Below are positions 1-8,640 of a stretch of 64,000 nucleotides of DNA, piece after piece; within the stretch, counting starts at the first letter, position 1; every line of letters begins with the position of its first letter. A model generated the notes under the pieces. The model searched no databases. It saw only the letters and a list, made by a program, of their open reading frames with translations, and had not been told where the DNA came from. The translations under genes were made by a program, and so were the position numbers. The DNA comes from Arthrobacter sp. V1I7 (lineage in GTDB: Bacteria > Actinomycetota > Actinomycetes > Actinomycetales > Micrococcaceae): NCBI RefSeq assembly GCF_030817015.1, contig NZ_JAUSYS010000001.1, positions 2,170,001 to 2,234,000 on the forward strand, read 5' to 3'.

Positions 1-1812
1 TGGCTGGCACTGGCCCTGGACCTTCAGCTGACGGCCGCGCGATGGGGCGGGAACGCAGGTGTCGAGGGCCCGGGTCCGGCCGGCAGCCTGCGGGAAGCGG
101 CCCGTGGGAACCCCGGCAGAGCGGCCCGGTCCATGCGCGTCCCCTACCGGCCGCAGGAATTGCTGGCGCAGGGTTTGTCCTTTCTCCTCGGCGGTGATCA
201 ACGCTCTGCCCTCGATCGACTGCGGCAGTGTACCGGGCGGCTCGCCGACGAACCGGGGCCCGCACTGGCGGCCCAGCTTGCGCTTGCCGTTTTTGGGCCG
301 GAAACATCTGCTTGGGACCTGGACGCTCCTGCCGCGGAAGTGGACGCCGTGCAGCGGCAGGCTGAACGGCGCGGATTCACATGGCTGGCGCGCCTGGCCC
401 GGGGAGTCCAAGCCGCGCTCTCCGGAACCTCCAGTTGCCAGGAGTCCGTCCGCTCCATCGTCGACAGCTGCCAGCAGCGAGGTGACGAGTGGGGTGCGGC
501 GCTCGTCGCTGCCGCCGCTGCCCTGATGCGGTTGCGGGCGGGTCGCCCTGACGTGCGGGGGTTCGAGGCACTGGCAGGGCGTTTCCGCAGGCTCGATGCT
601 GGCGCACTGGAAGCCTGGGCACAGTCGGCACAGGCGCTGGTCAGTGCCACGCTTGACCTGCCGGGAGCCGCTGAGGAGGCGCGAACTGCGGAAGCATTTG
701 CCCGGGCGGCGGGAGTGCCCGGAGCGCATGCGGTCGCCTACGCCGCTATGGCACTGCAGTGGCCGGAGCACCATGGCGAACTTATGTGTGCGGCCCGCGA
801 AACCGGTGCCTCTGCGGGCTTGATGTGCCGTCCATGGACATGGATAGCACCCGAACCGCGCGCCCGGGCGAGCCAACGCGCCCTGACGCAAGTTTCGGCA
901 ATCGGCCCTGCGGATTCTGCCGGCCGGACCCCGGGTGGCACCGCCGTGGAGGTAGTGGCCGGTGCGCCCCAGCCATCCCTGCAGGTGGGCTGCTTCGGCG
1001 GATTCACGCTCCGCAACGACGGGGCCGCCGTGGATCTGTCCAGAGTGCGGCCCCAGGCCAGGACCGTGCTCCGGATCCTCTCACTCAACGCCGGCCGGCC
1101 GGTGCACCGGGAACGGCTTGCGGGCATCCTGTGGGCAGACTTGGACACCCCCGCAGCACTCCATGCCCTGCAGGTGAGCGTATCCAGTCTTCGCGGTGCC
1201 CTCCAGACCGGGTGCCAGGCGGAGGGCCAGCAGCTCCTCGTTCGGCAGGGTGAGGCCTATGCCCTCGTGCTCGCCAGCGGATCGGCCTTCGATCTGGCGG
1301 ATTTTGACCAGACCCTGCATGCTGCCTCGCGGGCACGGTCCGTGGGAGACCACCCCAGCGCCGCCGAAGAGCTCCGCCGCGCCCTCGAGCTGTATACCGG
1401 TGAGGTGCTCCCGGAAGACGGGCCGGCGGAGTGGGTTGCCGACACCCGGGAGAGGTACCGCCTGCGGGCCGCCGAAGCTGCGGCGTCGCTTGCCGGTCTT
1501 GAACTCGTTTTGGGGAACCCTGCCAATGCGGCCGCCGCCGCGACCCGGAGTGTCGAGATCGATCCCTGGCGGGACGAATCCTGGCGGACCCTGGTCGAGA
1601 CATTCCGCCGTCTCGGCGATCCGGCCGCCGCGGAACGCGCGCAAAGGCGTTACGAGCTCATCCTCAACTCCTTGGGGGTACCAGCTTCATCTGGGCCTTT
1701 AGGCCCGGCTGAGCCTTTAGGCCAGGCGTCGGGCATCGCTACCGGCCGGCGAACTGGACCTCCGCTACAGACACGCGTGCCCCCGCCGGACCCTTCGATT
1801 CCAGGATATTGA
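1..1812 (+). CDS. BTAD (SARP-type) transcriptional regulator, 5'-partial
   Basis: The frame is open to the left window edge, so the true start probably lies outside; the first internal ATG is at 133. The last half has the SARP/AfsR layout: a winged-helix DNA-binding domain beginning at LQVGCFGGFTL, with the typical RPVHRERLAGILW turn, followed by an all-helical bacterial transcriptional activation domain (SAVDL...EWVADTRERYRLRAAEAA) ending in tetratricopeptide-like helices. The first part is Ala/Arg-rich, helical, and probably also repeat-like. The product should bind promoter DNA in the cytoplasm. It converges on the CIS operon and its 3' end overlaps the 3' end of the zinc-ribbon membrane gene by 74 bases. 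Control of the CIS locus is a reasonable guess from position only; the family assignment is firm. Confidence 0.85.
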   Translation, partial: WLALALDLQLTAARWGGNAGVEGPGPAGSLREAARGNPGRAARSMRVPYRPQELLAQGLSFLLGGDQRSALDRLRQCTGRLADEPGPALAAQLALAVFGPETSAWDLDAPAAEVDAVQRQAERRGFTWLARLARGVQAALSGTSSCQESVRSIVDSCQQRGDEWGAALVAAAAALMRLRAGRPDVRGFEALAGRFRRLDAGALEAWAQSAQALVSATLDLPGAAEEARTAEAFARAAGVPGAHAVAYAAMALQWPEHHGELMCAARETGASAGLMCRPWTWIAPEPRARASQRALTQVSAIGPADSAGRTPGGTAVEVVAGAPQPSLQVGCFGGFTLRNDGAAVDLSRVRPQARTVLRILSLNAGRPVHRERLAGILWADLDTPAALHALQVSVSSLRGALQTGCQAEGQQLLVRQGEAYALVLASGSAFDLADFDQTLHAASRARSVGDHPSAAEELRRALELYTGEVLPEDGPAEWVADTRERYRLRAAEAAASLAGLELVLGNPANAAAAATRSVEIDPWRDESWRTLVETFRRLGDPAAAERAQRRYELILNSLGVPASSGPLGPAEPLGQASGIATGRRTGPPLQTRVPPPDPSIPGY

Positions 1813-2923
1813 GCCTCACGGTGGTGATCTGGTCCGCCCCAAAGTAGAAGTTTTGAGGTGCGGACACATCGCTTAGGTCAACCGTCAGGGAGGACCGGCT
1901 TCCATCGTCCCGGGCGGCGATGATCTCCACCTTGGCCGGCCGCCGTTCCTTGTCGAAGTCCTGCTTCACGCTGGAGGCGCCGCCGTTAATGATCACATAC
2001 GTCAGGCGGAACGGCGTGTCGAAGTCTGCCTCGAGATAGGCAACGCCCGCATCGTCCGCGCCGTTCGAGGCCCAGGAGCGGACAGCGGAGCCGTCGAGCG
2101 CCAGTTCCGGTTCCCGTCCCGGTGCGAAGTTCAGAGCCTTCATGGTCCGGGCAGAAACTGGTTTCTCCCAGATTTCGTCCACGGCGCGCATCACGGCGGC
2201 GGTAATCACGTGACGGCCCAGGTAGGCGACGCCGCCAAAAAGCCCCAGCACCGTGAGGACCGAGACCGCCCCGGCGGGAAATCTCTTCTGTTTACGCCAC
2301 TGGGGCCGGGTTCCCGCCGGCAGTGCGGCAGGCTTGCTGCGGCCCAGGAGTTGCCGCCACCACGGCGGAACGGGTACAACGACGGCTTCCTTGAGGCTGG
2401 CCCCGCACTGTCGGCAGAAGCTCCCTTCCGGCTTGTTGTCCGCGCCGCACCGACGGCAGGTGAGTCCGCCGGGAGACCGCGGAGCTTCATCGCGCCGCGG
2501 GTGTGGCTCAGGCTCGCGGGGAGGGCGGCCGGCCGCCTGACGGGGCTGGCGCTCTTCCAGTACTTCGCCGTGGGGCTGAGCGTTCGCAGTCGCCGTGGCC
2601 CCGAAGCTGCCGGGCGCGGACACTCGGGCCCTGCCCGTGATAGGGGGCCCCGGCGTCGGGCCGTCCGGCTGGACCGGGCTCTGACGGTCCCCGGACCCGG
2701 TGACCGACGGTCCACGGGCCGGCGTCCCTGGCGGGCCGTAAACTATCGGAAGCTGCGCCGTTGTCACCTCCGGGCTTCGTCCCGTGCCCGACCCCGTCGT
2801 CCGCGTCGGGCGCTTTTCCTCCGCCTCGGCGGGCGTCTGCTGCCAGACCAGATAGGCACCGCAGTTGCTGCAGAATTGCTCGCCGTCGTTGTTGCGGGCA
2901 TTGCAGTCTCCACAGATCAGCAT
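1739..2923 (-). CDS. Zinc-ribbon, single-pass membrane protein with discoidin-like C-terminus (CisA-like candidate)
   Basis: 394 residues. The N-terminus is a CxxC...CxxC zinc ribbon (ICGDC...FCSNCG). A Pro/Arg/Gly-rich disordered stretch follows, then a second zinc ribbon (TCRRCG...FCRQCG) near residue 155. One transmembrane helix (VSVLTVLGLFGGVAYLG) lies near residue 225. The C-terminal 130 residues look like a discoidin/F5-8C-type beta-sandwich (NFAPGREPELALDGS, W, AYLEADF). The ribbons should be cytoplasmic and the sandwich outside. The ATG at 2923 is chosen because a GAGGAGGCC ribosome site sits just upstream; a GTG one codon earlier is possible. It is the last gene of the CIS operon, 11 bases after the gpI gene. 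From memory, the Streptomyces membrane protein CisA, which links the cytoplasmic CIS to the membrane, has a comparable layout; the match here is inferred. Confidence 0.7.
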   Translation of the reverse strand: MLICGDCNARNNDGEQFCSNCGAYLVWQQTPAEAEEKRPTRTTGSGTGRSPEVTTAQLPIVYGPPGTPARGPSVTGSGDRQSPVQPDGPTPGPPITGRARVSAPGSFGATATANAQPHGEVLEERQPRQAAGRPPREPEPHPRRDEAPRSPGGLTCRRCGADNKPEGSFCRQCGASLKEAVVVPVPPWWRQLLGRSKPAALPAGTRPQWRKQKRFPAGAVSVLTVLGLFGGVAYLGRHVITAAVMRAVDEIWEKPVSARTMKALNFAPGREPELALDGSAVRSWASNGADDAGVAYLEADFDTPFRLTYVIINGGASSVKQDFDKERRPAKVEIIAARDDGSRSSLTVDLSDVSAPQNFYFGADQITTVRLNILESKGPAGARVSVAEVQFAGR

Positions 2924-2933
2924 CACGGCCTCC

Positions 2934-3503
2934 TCAGGAATCGTCAGCCTCAGGGGCTACTGTCGGCACGATCTCCAGGGTGTGGGGAACATGCGCGGGT
3001 TTCACGGCATTGATGATGCCTTCCAGGCGACGGAGGTTGACGTCCTCCCGCGCCGCGGCGTACACCCGTACGTGCAGCATCGCGGCCGCCCGGCCGGGCA
3101 GTTCCGCCCCAGGTGTGGAGGACCACACGACGCCCCCGTTGTCTTCAACCTCGACGTCCACGACCCCTCCCACGGCGAGCCTGACGGCGTCGGCGACGCC
3201 GGGGAGGGTGCCGCGGCGCCGGTGGATCGCGGCTGCATGCGCCACCACGTCGCGGCGCCGTGCCGTGGTCCAGGACTCGTCCAGGCGCACGCCCACCCAC
3301 TCGGCGAGCCAGTTCAGGAAATCTTCGGGGGCCAAGCGGGGATTCAGGTAGGCGTCAAGACCATCAAGGGTTGTGAATACCGGGGCCAGGGCATCGTCGA
3401 AGGCCAGCAGAAACCTCTGGAGGAAAGCATCCTCCTGCAGGACGGCCGGCAGTCCGGCGCCCAGCGGCACCGCGCTGGGCAGACCCTTCACCATGCCACG
3501 CAT
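2934..3503 (-). CDS. Phage tail protein I (gpI)-like baseplate protein
   Basis: 189 residues. The sequence carries the gpI/P2 signature: an N-terminal stretch (FLLAFDDALAPVFTTLDG) followed by YLNPRLAPEDFLNWLAEWVG and RRRDVVAHAAAIHRRRGT, then a short C-terminal beta/alpha domain. In contractile tails this protein forms part of the baseplate wedge, corresponding to Afp12/Cis12. A longer reading reaches 3746, but its extra 81 residues only shadow the preceding gene; the ATG at 3503 lies one base after that gene's TGA, which fits translational coupling. It sits between the baseplate-J gene and the membrane protein gene. Confidence 0.85.
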   Translation of the reverse strand: MRGMVKGLPSAVPLGAGLPAVLQEDAFLQRFLLAFDDALAPVFTTLDGLDAYLNPRLAPEDFLNWLAEWVGVRLDESWTTARRRDVVAHAAAIHRRRGTLPGVADAVRLAVGGVVDVEVEDNGGVVWSSTPGAELPGRAAAMLHVRVYAAAREDVNLRRLEGIINAVKPAHVPHTLEIVPTVAPEADDS

Positions 3504-3504
3504 C

Positions 3505-5454
3505 TCAGGCCCCTTCCGACACCCGAACACGGTGGTCAAAGGAGAACACCAACGCATTCCGTTCCAGTTCAACCCGTTGCAGCGGCTCACCCCGCCGGCC
3601 GGTGACGGGATCGGCAGCGAACACCAGCACCTCGTCGACGATTTCGGTTCCGGCCAGCTGTTGAAGCACCGCATGCACTTCGCCGGCCTGCACGGGACGG
3701 CCGAACGGCCATCCTCCTCCATCCGGGCCTCCGCTGATCGGGTCAAAATACTCGTAGAGGGCCCGCAGTGCGTCGCGCTTCAGCGTCTCCCGCGACATCC
3801 GAGGGCGCGCAGTGAGCTGGGCGACGACGGTCACCCCGCGGTAGTAGGGCGGTTCCACCACGACCCTGGTGCCCACCGGACGGCGTGCATCGAGATACGA
3901 TGCGACCTCTGAGAGGGTCTCCTCGTCCGGCACCAAGTCCTCAAACGTCAGCCGCCGATCGCGGTTTGGGACGGCCGCAGGAACCACCAGCACCCTGACT
4001 CCGCCAGCTTCGTCCGGACCGCCGGCCGGGATGCACCGGACCCGGGCAATGTCCGGGGCGGCGCGCTTCGCCAGTTGCTCGTAGTCTTCGGCGGTAATCG
4101 CCCGGTCACGGGTCCTTAAGGCAAGCGGCCCCCGAAGCTTGGCCTGTTCTATTGTTTCGGGAGCCACCCCGCCTTGGGCGGCACGGCGATTCTCCACACT
4201 GTTGACAAAGGGGATGCTGGACCGAAGCACCGACAGGGCCCGGGCAGCAACATTGCCGGTCGGGCCCCCGCCCGTACGGTACTGCGGGATCCTCACGGGG
4301 CTGCCGACCGGCGGCACGGCACCGTAATGGCGCAGGGAGCCGTCGGGCTCCCGCACTGCCGGGGGAAAGTGGACGATGCCCGCCGTACGGTCGATCGCAA
4401 TGACGCGGTCCTTCGCACCGCACCCCGCGAACGAGTCCACCTCCGTCCAGGCATCCCAGCCGGAGCCGGATGCGATCTCAACCACGAACGGCTCGCCGCC
4501 CGGCACTACGGGGTGCCGCCCCAATTCGAACGACTGGCCCGGGACGCCTTCGGACATCCCGATGACCTCATCGGTGATGGTCTCGGCGTGGACGGCCGGA
4601 ACGGACCCGCCGATCGTGAATCCCTGTGCGGAACGCACGGTGGGGGAAGCGCTGTAAGGCGGGTACCCGTCCGTCGGGTCCACTACGCGGCATCGCAGCC
4701 AGCCGGCGCGGACTCCCCCAAGCAGTGACGCCGCGTGGGTGTGCGGGACGTGGATGACGACGTCGCCTGGCCGGTTGAGCCCGCCGGTCCCGTCGCTGTC
4801 GAGCTCGCATGCTGCCCACCCGGCGCCGTCCCAGGCCTCCCAGACCAGCGGCGGATTGCGGGGGTTGACGCCCACGCCCCGGACCTCGCACTCAAAACGC
4901 AGGGCCACCGCACACGAAGGCGCCTGATCGTTCAGACCGAGGAGCAGCACCTCCCCCGGCAGGGGCGGCGTGCCGAAGCAGGCGAAGTCCCCGTCCCCCT
5001 GCAAAGCCTCGGAATGCGGCACTGGGACGCCCCCGCGCCCCTGCGTCATGACGTAATCCAGCCGCCGGGGCGGCACGGTCAGTTCCCTCGTCGTGGCGAA
5101 GACCACCGCCTCGTCATCTTCGGTGCGCCGGGTCGAGACCTCGGTGCCCTTTGGAATCACGACGGTGTCCGGCTGGGGCGCTGACAACCACATCAACAGG
5201 TCTACGGAAGCGGCCGTCGGCGGATGCAGGGTGACGCCGAGGAGCTCCAGGAATGCGACGTAGAGGCGGTCCGGTACCCGGTTCAGCCGGTAAAACAGTT
5301 GATCGACCATGAAAGCGAACGATTCGATCAGGGTGACGCCCGGATCGGAGACGTTGTGGTCCGTCCACTCCGGGCAGTAATGCGCCACCATGCGTTTGGC
5401 GTCGTCCACCAGGTCCTGGAAGCGGCGGTCATCGAGATTTGGTGATGGGAGCAT
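3505..5454 (-). CDS. Baseplate J-like protein (Afp11/Cis11 type)
   Basis: 649 residues. The N-terminus (LDDRRFQDLVDDAKRMV, HYCPEWTDHNVSDPG, TLIESFAFMVDQLFYRLNRV) is the hallmark of the putative baseplate assembly proteins of CIS and phage tails. The C-terminal part (RDRAITAEDYEQLAKRA, VRVLVVPAAVPN, GTRVVVEPPYYRGVTV) is the baseplate-J core. It forms the wedge that links spike hub and sheath. An upstream in-frame extension to 5841 runs through the gp25 gene in another frame and is rejected; the ATG at 5454 overlaps the gp25 TGA by one base (TGATG), indicating coupled translation. The length is normal for the eCIS version. Only one large baseplate-J protein is present; the gpI-like gene follows. 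Confidence 0.9.
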   Translation of the reverse strand: MLPSPNLDDRRFQDLVDDAKRMVAHYCPEWTDHNVSDPGVTLIESFAFMVDQLFYRLNRVPDRLYVAFLELLGVTLHPPTAASVDLLMWLSAPQPDTVVIPKGTEVSTRRTEDDEAVVFATTRELTVPPRRLDYVMTQGRGGVPVPHSEALQGDGDFACFGTPPLPGEVLLLGLNDQAPSCAVALRFECEVRGVGVNPRNPPLVWEAWDGAGWAACELDSDGTGGLNRPGDVVIHVPHTHAASLLGGVRAGWLRCRVVDPTDGYPPYSASPTVRSAQGFTIGGSVPAVHAETITDEVIGMSEGVPGQSFELGRHPVVPGGEPFVVEIASGSGWDAWTEVDSFAGCGAKDRVIAIDRTAGIVHFPPAVREPDGSLRHYGAVPPVGSPVRIPQYRTGGGPTGNVAARALSVLRSSIPFVNSVENRRAAQGGVAPETIEQAKLRGPLALRTRDRAITAEDYEQLAKRAAPDIARVRCIPAGGPDEAGGVRVLVVPAAVPNRDRRLTFEDLVPDEETLSEVASYLDARRPVGTRVVVEPPYYRGVTVVAQLTARPRMSRETLKRDALRALYEYFDPISGGPDGGGWPFGRPVQAGEVHAVLQQLAGTEIVDEVLVFAADPVTGRRGEPLQRVELERNALVFSFDHRVRVSEGA

Positions 5455-5867
5455 CAGGAAGCACCCTCCTCTCCGTTGCGCGGGATGATGTAGAAGGGGA
5501 AGACCAGGTTTCGCGGGTCGTTGGTGCCTCTGATGGTGTACTGCACATCGATGAGCAACACTCCGTCTTCGGCGCCGTCGAAATGCACCAGCACGTTCTC
5601 GACGTCGATCCGCGGTTCCCAGCGATCGAGGGCCACGCGGACCGCGTACGCGATGTCGCCGGCCGTTGCCGCGTCCGCCGGCGCAAAGACGTAATCGTGG
5701 ACGGCGCAACCGAATTCCGGGCGCATGGGCCTTTCCCCAGGGGAAGTCGCCAGGATGAGATGGATGCTCTCCTCGATTTCGCGCTGGTCGCGAACCAGCG
5801 CAATGCTGCCGGTCCGGTCGGTGCGCAACGGAAACGCCCACCCGGCACCAATGAACTCCTGTCCCAT
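5454..5867 (-). CDS. gp25-like (GPW/gp25) baseplate wedge protein
   Basis: 137 residues. Features of the GPW/gp25 family are visible: IEESIHLILATSPGERPMRPEFGC, the conserved core around the GERPMRPEFG motif, then RVALDRWEPRI and a beta-rich end (VLLIDVQYTIRGTNDPRNLVFPFYI). This lysozyme-fold-like protein starts sheath assembly at the baseplate (Afp9/Cis9). The ATG at 5867 is preceded by GAGGAGG at good spacing. The gene lies 82 bases downstream of the spike gene, across a repeat-rich hairpin region, and overlaps the next gene by one base. Confidence 0.92.
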   Translation of the reverse strand: MGQEFIGAGWAFPLRTDRTGSIALVRDQREIEESIHLILATSPGERPMRPEFGCAVHDYVFAPADAATAGDIAYAVRVALDRWEPRIDVENVLVHFDGAEDGVLLIDVQYTIRGTNDPRNLVFPFYIIPRNGEEGAS

Positions 5868-5908
5868 GCCAGTTCCTCCTCTCGCCAGCCGGACTGCCCT
5901 CCGGATTG

Positions 5909-5942
5909 GGACTCCGGTCCGGACTCAGGGTTCGGAGTCCGG
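5909..5942. repeat. Overlapping inverted repeats between spike and gp25 genes
   Basis: GGACTCCG (5909-5916) pairs with CGGAGTCC (5933-5940), and the alternative arm CCGGACT (5919-5925) pairs with AGTCCGG (5936-5942). The 82-base gap between spike stop and gp25 start is built of CGGACTC/GAGTCCGG motifs. The two foldings exclude each other. It may be an mRNA hairpin tuning expression within the operon; no T-tract is present, so a simple terminator is less likely. Confidence 0.6.
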
Positions 5943-5949
5943 TTCGGAC

Positions 5950-7773
5950 TCAGTTGATCCGCACCAGCCCACCCTTGACCGTGGTTGTCGCACCGCCGGA
6001 GAGCTCAGCCGTCGCGTCTCCGGACACTTTGACGCTCGGTGCCTTGAGTTCGGCCGAGGCGCCGCCCGTGATTTTCACGGTGGCGCCCTTCAACTCCAAG
6101 CCGGCGGTCGCCTCCACCGTTACTTTCTTGCCCTTGATGGCGACTTCCCCCGTCGTCGTTGTCACCGAAACGTCCTTCTGGGCAGTGACCTTTAAGGGGC
6201 CTTCGGAAAAAATCTCGATCCCTGCGTCGGGCTTCTGGACCAGGGAGATCTTCTGCTTGCCGCCGTTGCTGCTCACGGTGAGCTGTTCGCCGTCGGGCGA
6301 TTCCAGGAACTCGACCAGCATCCCCGTCCGGGAGACAAAGGCGCGCCGTTGGACGGCGCCGTCGGTGCCGCCGATGTGGTCCGCCCACGGTTTGTCCGGC
6401 TTGTCCTTGCCGTTGTAGAGCCCGCCAAGGACAAACGGCTGCTGGAAGCTGCCGTGCCCGAAGGCGACGAGGACCTCGTCCCCGACCTCCGGGAGGACGA
6501 CGGCGCCCCGTGAGGCCCCCGCGCCCGCTTGGACGGTGCGGGCCCACCAGCTCTCGTAGTTGTCCGAGAGGACCGGAAACTTCACCTTGACCCTCCCCTG
6601 GTTCTCCGGATCCTTAGCCGCCGTCACCACGGCATTCACGATGCCCGGGAGCGCGGCCGCTTTTCCGCTCGCGCCGGCCGCGACTCCATACATCGACCGC
6701 TCAGACTCGTGGCTCACGACGAACGTGGTGAGGTAGCCGCTGTGCGGGCTGAAATCGTGCCGGGATGAGCTCAAGGTGTACCTGCCATCGAAGGGCTTTC
6801 CGGCACCCTTCAGCGACACCGCGGTGCCGGCCCGCAGCTTGGGATTTCCGCGGGCGACACCTTCCAGCTCCGCGAAGGCCCCGCTCAGGTGCGAGGCGAG
6901 GGCGGCGGCCGCCGCGTTGCACTGCGCGGCCTGCTCGAAGGCCGTTGCGGGGGCAACGTAACGCGGGCTGGTGAACGTCTTGGCCAGGGCCGCGGGCTCC
7001 ACGTCGGGCAGCTTGGCGCTGAGGGTTTTTGCCGGCGCGACGGCGACAATCGCCCGCTTCGCCGCGACGTCCCATCCCCTGACCTCCACATCAGGCACCT
7101 GGTCCGCCGACGTCACCGTTCCGCGCAGGGACACGAGGTTCACACCGCGCTGGAGGACCAGGGGTTCGTTTCTCGCCCCGCCGGTGTCCGCCGGTGCGGT
7201 CGCGGCATCGGTGGAGGCCGTGAAGTGCAGCGCGCCCTCGGACACGGTCAGGAACACGCCGGCCTCCACCGCCAGCCGGTGCAGGAAGTCCCAGTCACTG
7301 ATGCCGTCCTGTGCGACGTGCTGCAGCACGGGGCCTTTGGCGTCGATCCTGCCCGCCTTGATGCCGGCCCGCTGGGCCACCTTGCGGGCGATGTCCGCGG
7401 CGGTGCTCTGCAGATAGGCCTCAACGCGGCGCCCGCGGAACAGGCGGTGTGAATGGTCCAGGCCGCGGACAATCGTATACAGGCCGTCGTGGTCCATTTC
7501 CGTTTCGAGGGCCGTAACTTCCCCGGACAGCAGGGGGGACGGCCCGCCGGGACCGCTCTGCTGCACGAGCAGCTTGACCGGCACGCCGATGCTGATTCCT
7601 GCCTTGTCCAGGACTGTTGAGTGCTCATCGCTGAAGCGAAGCAGAAACAGGTCGGGCACATTGCTGCTGTCATCTACGTAGCCGGATACGAGCCGTGCGG
7701 CGATGTCCGGCGGAAGCGGCTGGCCGGCAACTTCCACCAGCAGCATGTTGCTGAATTCTTCACCGTGCGCCAC
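5950..7773 (-). CDS. VgrG-like spike/hub protein (Afp8/Cis8, phage late control D family)
   Basis: 607 residues. The first 330 are gp27-like hub domains (MLLVEVAGQPLPPDIAARLVSGYVDD; TAADIARKVAQRAGIKAG; ISDWDFLHRLAVEAG). A gp5-type OB domain follows (GIVNAVVTAAKDPENQGRVK, VLPEVGDEVLVAFGHGSF, PFVLGGLYNGKD). The C-terminus is a repetitive beta-helix spike (KDVSVTTTTGEVAIKGKKVTV, TVKITGGASAELKAPSVKVSG). It forms the membrane-piercing trimer tipped by PAAR. The GTG at 7773 is chosen because GGGAGGGAGG lies about 8 bases upstream; an ATG at 7746 is the alternative. It overlaps the end of the LysM gene by 14 bases. No effector extension is attached to the spike. Confidence 0.93.
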   Translation of the reverse strand: MAHGEEFSNMLLVEVAGQPLPPDIAARLVSGYVDDSSNVPDLFLLRFSDEHSTVLDKAGISIGVPVKLLVQQSGPGGPSPLLSGEVTALETEMDHDGLYTIVRGLDHSHRLFRGRRVEAYLQSTAADIARKVAQRAGIKAGRIDAKGPVLQHVAQDGISDWDFLHRLAVEAGVFLTVSEGALHFTASTDAATAPADTGGARNEPLVLQRGVNLVSLRGTVTSADQVPDVEVRGWDVAAKRAIVAVAPAKTLSAKLPDVEPAALAKTFTSPRYVAPATAFEQAAQCNAAAAALASHLSGAFAELEGVARGNPKLRAGTAVSLKGAGKPFDGRYTLSSSRHDFSPHSGYLTTFVVSHESERSMYGVAAGASGKAAALPGIVNAVVTAAKDPENQGRVKVKFPVLSDNYESWWARTVQAGAGASRGAVVLPEVGDEVLVAFGHGSFQQPFVLGGLYNGKDKPDKPWADHIGGTDGAVQRRAFVSRTGMLVEFLESPDGEQLTVSSNGGKQKISLVQKPDAGIEIFSEGPLKVTAQKDVSVTTTTGEVAIKGKKVTVEATAGLELKGATVKITGGASAELKAPSVKVSGDATAELSGGATTTVKGGLVRIN

Positions 7774-8623
7774 GCAGCACCTCCCTCCCACCGGCAGGGG
7801 CCCCCAGCAGCGCCGCGGACGGCAGCTCGCTGACTGCCGGCAGCAGCACAGAGGTGCCGGGCCGCAGCCGCAGGGGATCATCGATCCGGTTCGCGGCCGC
7901 AACCGCTCGCCAGAGGGACGCGTTCCCGTATTCGTTGTAGGCGATGCCGGCGAGGGTGTCTCCTTCAATCAGGACATGCACGCGGCGCGGCACCAGGCCG
8001 CCCGACGTCGGGTTCTGCTTCGGCGGGCTCCCCGCTATCTCTTCCAGCGTGACCGTGCAGGTGGCCCGGACGGGAAGCCCGGCGGCTGTGAACAGCGTGT
8101 ACTTCACCTGCACACTGGCCACGTAGGCAAGGAAGCCCGTCAGCTCGCCCCAGCGGAAAAGCACCCAGGGCGGCGATCCCTTGTTCTGCTTCAGGGAGGC
8201 ATCGGTGGGCACGCAGCAGGCAAATAACTTGTCCACGCGCTGGACCACGGCATCATCCTGCTTTCCCGAGGCGTCGAAGAACATCTCGAGGGTCAGTTTG
8301 GAGGGCATGGGGCCGTTGTATTGCGGGGGTCCGGCCTTCTGGTTGGCCTTGGCGGTCTGGCGCGTCCAGGATGCCGTCTTGCCCATGCTCAACTCCTTGG
8401 GGTTGAACTGGAATTCGATGCGCCCGATCTGCGGGCCCGCCTTGTCCAGGGAGCCGTCCTTGGACGGTTCATACAATTCCAGGTACGCGTGCGAGAGTTT
8501 CAGCGCCCCCTCGCCGCCGGGGCTGGATGAAGCGCCGGCGCTGGAGGCCGCCGCAGCCGGCCCGGCAGCCGGGGCAGCTCCCGCTGCACCGGATGCCCTG
8601 GCCGCTACCGCACTGGTGGTCAT
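7760..8623 (-). CDS. LysM-domain baseplate protein (Afp7/Cis7 type)
   Basis: 287 residues. After an Ala/Ser-rich N-terminus of about 40 residues comes the gp53-like CIS core (RIEFQFNPKELSMGK, PPQYNGPMPSKLTLEMFFD, FACCVPTDASLKQNKGSPPWV, FLAYVASVQVKYTLF). A C-terminal LysM motif follows (VHVLIEGDTLAGIAYNEYG...NRIDDPLRLRPGTSVLLP). In T4-like tails the gp53 role is to lock the hub to the wedges; the LysM here is thought to act in assembly, not in wall binding. The ATG at 8623 follows a GGAGGAG site at 7 bases. An upstream in-frame extension only shadows the neighbouring tube-like gene. Confidence 0.92.
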   Translation of the reverse strand: MTTSAVAARASGAAGAAPAAGPAAAASSAGASSSPGGEGALKLSHAYLELYEPSKDGSLDKAGPQIGRIEFQFNPKELSMGKTASWTRQTAKANQKAGPPQYNGPMPSKLTLEMFFDASGKQDDAVVQRVDKLFACCVPTDASLKQNKGSPPWVLFRWGELTGFLAYVASVQVKYTLFTAAGLPVRATCTVTLEEIAGSPPKQNPTSGGLVPRRVHVLIEGDTLAGIAYNEYGNASLWRAVAAANRIDDPLRLRPGTSVLLPAVSELPSAALLGAPAGGREVLRGAR

Positions 8624-8640
8624 GTCCAAACTCCTCCGCG

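Noticed and set aside
5455..5841. N-terminal extension of the baseplate-J gene
   Set aside because: The extension is Arg/His-rich sequence in the alternate frame of the gp25 gene; the ATG at 5454 is coupled to the gp25 stop.
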